From: Mycobacterium sp. OAS707
GTDB lineage: Bacteria; Actinomycetota; Actinomycetes; Mycobacteriales; Mycobacteriaceae
Assembly: GCF_014873705.1 (NCBI RefSeq)
Contig: NZ_JADBDS010000003.1
Span: 806,001-870,000, forward strand
Reading direction: 5' to 3'
DNA: 64,000 nt
Part shown: positions 62,272-64,000 of the stretch, piece by piece
Numbering within the stretch: position 1 is the stretch's first letter
Layout of the letters: the number at the start of each line of letters is the position of its first letter
Program-made: the position numbers and the translations under genes
The notes under the pieces: model-generated
The model's input: only the letters and a program-made list of their open reading frames with translations
What the model was told of the DNA's origin: nothing
The model's database searches: none

Positions 62272-64000
62272 ATGACCGCACAGCCGCCTTCGGGCACAGT
62301 GACTTTCCTGCTCACCGATCTCGAGGGTTCCACCCGGATGTGGGAACAGGAACCCGATGCGATGAAGGCGGCTATGGTGCGCCACGACGAGATTCTCGAG
62401 AAGGCGTTCGCGGCGAACCGTGGTTTCGTCTTCGCGCGGATGGGCGACGGCATGGCCGTCGCCTTCGCGACAGCCGGTGATGCGATATGCGCTGCAATCG
62501 CAATCAAACAAGCTCTCACAGAAGAGAATTGGCGAACAGCGACGCCGTTGAAGGCCCGCATCGGGGTGCATACCGCGGAGGCTGTCATCGTCGACGACAC
62601 CGGCTATGCCAGCTTGCCGATCAACCGATGCTCCCGGCTGATGTCGTCGGCGCACGGCGGACAGATCGTCCTTTCCAATACCACTGAATCCTTGGTGGGC
62701 GATGCGCTGCCCGATGACGTCGAGCTGACGGATTTGGGCGAGCACCGCCTGCGTGACCTTGGCCGACCCCTCAGGATTTTCCAGATCGGGCGGGAAGAGT
62801 TCCCACCTATTCGAGGCTTGGATTCCTTCCCCGGCAATCTGCCCGCCCAGGTGAGCTCATTCATCGGACGCCAGACCGAGGTGTCCCGCGTCGCTTCCGC
62901 GCTCGGCGAATCGCGAGTTGTAACGATTACGGGCGTGGGCGGAGTTGGCAAGACACGCTTGGCAATCCAGGTTGCCGCCGATTTACTACCCCGCTATCGC
63001 GAAGGCGTTTGGCTTGTCGAGTTGGCATCTGTGACCGAGCAGTCGTCTGTCGTCGAGGTGATATCTGACGTCTTCCATGCCGCCAGTCGAAGCGGGCAGT
63101 CCCTCGAGGACAGCCTCATCGAAACCCTCTCCCGTAAACAGGTGCTCGTGATACTGGACAACTGCGAACACCTCCTGGGATCGGTATCACGACTTGTGAC
63201 GCGCATCGAAGAGTCGTGCCCCGGCGTGGTCGTGCTGGCGACAAGCCGAGAAGGGATGGCAATCGAAGGCGAACAACTGATTGCACTCCCGCCGCTTGGT
63301 ACCGGTGCGCCGGGCGACGACATCGATCAGCTGATACACACAGAAGCCGCCAGCTTGTTCATCGAACGGGCTCGACGGGTCAAATCCGACTTCACGCTGA
63401 CTCAGGACAATGCACATGCAGCCGTTGAGATCTGCCGACGTCTCGACGGTGTGCCACTCGCGATCGAGTTGGCCGCAGCCCGCGTTATCGCGTTGAGCCC
63501 CAACGAGATTCTGCGGCGTCTGGATCGTCGCTTTGACCTTCTCGCGGGCGGTCGGCGAGGCGCAGTAGGACGCCACGCTACGCTTCGCGCGGCGATAGAC
63601 TGGTCATATGAGTTGCTCGACTACAGCGAGCAGCGGCTTCTCGCACGTCTGTCCGTGTTCGCCAGCGGCTGCACCCTGGAGGCGATCGAGGAGGTGTGCA
63701 GTGGCGATCCCGTTGAGCGAGACGCTGCGCTCGATCTGATCACCGCCCTGGTCACCCGCTCATTGGTGATCGTCGAGGACCACGCGGCAGGAACGCGGTA
63801 CCGCCTGCTGGAAACCATCCGCCAGTACGCAGAGCAGAAGCTCGCCGAGTTCGGCGAGACGCAGACGGTGCGGACTCGACACTCCCGCTTCTACGCCGAC
63901 CTCTGTCTGGGGACCACGCGAGGCCATTTCAGAAAGCTCGCAGTTGATTCCGAGGTGTCATGGACCGGAAGGATAGGTGTCGAACGCGACAACATCCGGT
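62272..64000 (+). CDS. Second cyclase-STAND ATPase fusion (3' end outside window)
   Basis: A tandem copy of the previous gene, starting at ATG 62272, three bases after its stop, and open to the window end (576 codons). It has the same domain order: MTAQPPSGTVTFLLTDLEGS, GFVFARMGDG, INRCSRL, Walker A GVGGVGKTR (near residue 220), LVILDNCEHL, and the winged region GRHATLRAAIDWSYELLDY. I translated the frame by eye and met no stop. It is clearly diverged from its neighbour, so the duplication is old. Whether a HTH domain follows cannot be seen. Confidence 0.88.
   Translation, partial: MTAQPPSGTVTFLLTDLEGSTRMWEQEPDAMKAAMVRHDEILEKAFAANRGFVFARMGDGMAVAFATAGDAICAAIAIKQALTEENWRTATPLKARIGVHTAEAVIVDDTGYASLPINRCSRLMSSAHGGQIVLSNTTESLVGDALPDDVELTDLGEHRLRDLGRPLRIFQIGREEFPPIRGLDSFPGNLPAQVSSFIGRQTEVSRVASALGESRVVTITGVGGVGKTRLAIQVAADLLPRYREGVWLVELASVTEQSSVVEVISDVFHAASRSGQSLEDSLIETLSRKQVLVILDNCEHLLGSVSRLVTRIEESCPGVVVLATSREGMAIEGEQLIALPPLGTGAPGDDIDQLIHTEAASLFIERARRVKSDFTLTQDNAHAAVEICRRLDGVPLAIELAAARVIALSPNEILRRLDRRFDLLAGGRRGAVGRHATLRAAIDWSYELLDYSEQRLLARLSVFASGCTLEAIEEVCSGDPVERDAALDLITALVTRSLVIVEDHAAGTRYRLLETIRQYAEQKLAEFGETQTVRTRHSRFYADLCLGTTRGHFRKLAVDSEVSWTGRIGVERDNIR

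Noticed and set aside
1..64000. tRNA genes, insertion sequences or prophage
   Set aside because: No tRNA-like T-arm and acceptor pairs, no transposase or integrase motifs and no long inverted repeats were noticed on reading the intergenic regions; a tRNAscan run would settle the tRNA point.

Overview
The window is a chromosomal segment of a mycobacterium, most likely an environmental, fast-growing type (Mycolicibacterium-like). The DNA is GC-rich. It carries the mycobacterial cell-envelope core in the order known from M. tuberculosis (embA-embB, accD4-pks13-fadD32, the Rv3802c hydrolase, fbpD, fbpA, aftB, ubiA, a DPPR phosphatase, glfT2, glf, erp), followed by the Rv3811 to Rv3852 block (serS, pheA, espR, hns). 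Three losses relative to M. tuberculosis fit a non-tuberculous species: there is no sulfolipid locus between the Rv3819 homologue and serS, no PE_PGRS gene after the PGRP gene, and no IS element. All gene names rest on motif and gene-order recognition from memory; no database was searched.

Layout. Positions 1-6.3 kb hold the 3' part of embA and all of embB (arabinan synthesis). From 6.3 to 9.7 kb lies an accessory patch: an MBL-fold hydrolase, an exported protein of unknown role and a membrane Ser/Thr kinase. From 9.7 to 18.6 kb (minus strand) is the mycolate condensation operon. From 18.8 to 23.6 kb are an essential cutinase-like hydrolase, a DUF732 lipoprotein and three antigen-85-type genes in tandem. 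From 23.7 to 30.4 kb is a tightly overlapping minus-strand operon for galactan and arabinan precursors (glf-glfT2-PAP2-ubiA-aftB). From 30.5 to 47.8 kb are erp, a PGRP amidase-like protein, two PlsC-type acyltransferases with a HAD hydrolase, an MBL-Rieske protein, serS, pheA, an IdeR-controlled DUF2470-like gene, an LCP ligase, glpQ1 and a rhodanese.

The most unusual stretch is 47.8-54.6 kb. An apparently non-coding interval of about 570 bp holds a cluster of DnaA boxes. Next come a 52-aa membrane protein, a nickel superoxide dismutase (sodN) with its maturation protease (sodX) arranged divergently where sodA would be expected, the Rv3847 homologue, a UPF0016-type manganese transporter behind a yybP-ykoY riboswitch, and espR facing an ImmA/IrrE peptidase-membrane protein pair. 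The last 10 kb has a copper-handling run (ycnI-copC-copD), the Lys/Ala-rich H-NS-like protein, a MerR/TipAS-type regulator with a textbook 19-bp-spacer promoter that implies a leaderless mRNA, and two tandem adenylate-cyclase/STAND ATPase genes, the second cut by the window end.

No rRNA, tRNA, CRISPR array, prophage or transposase was found.
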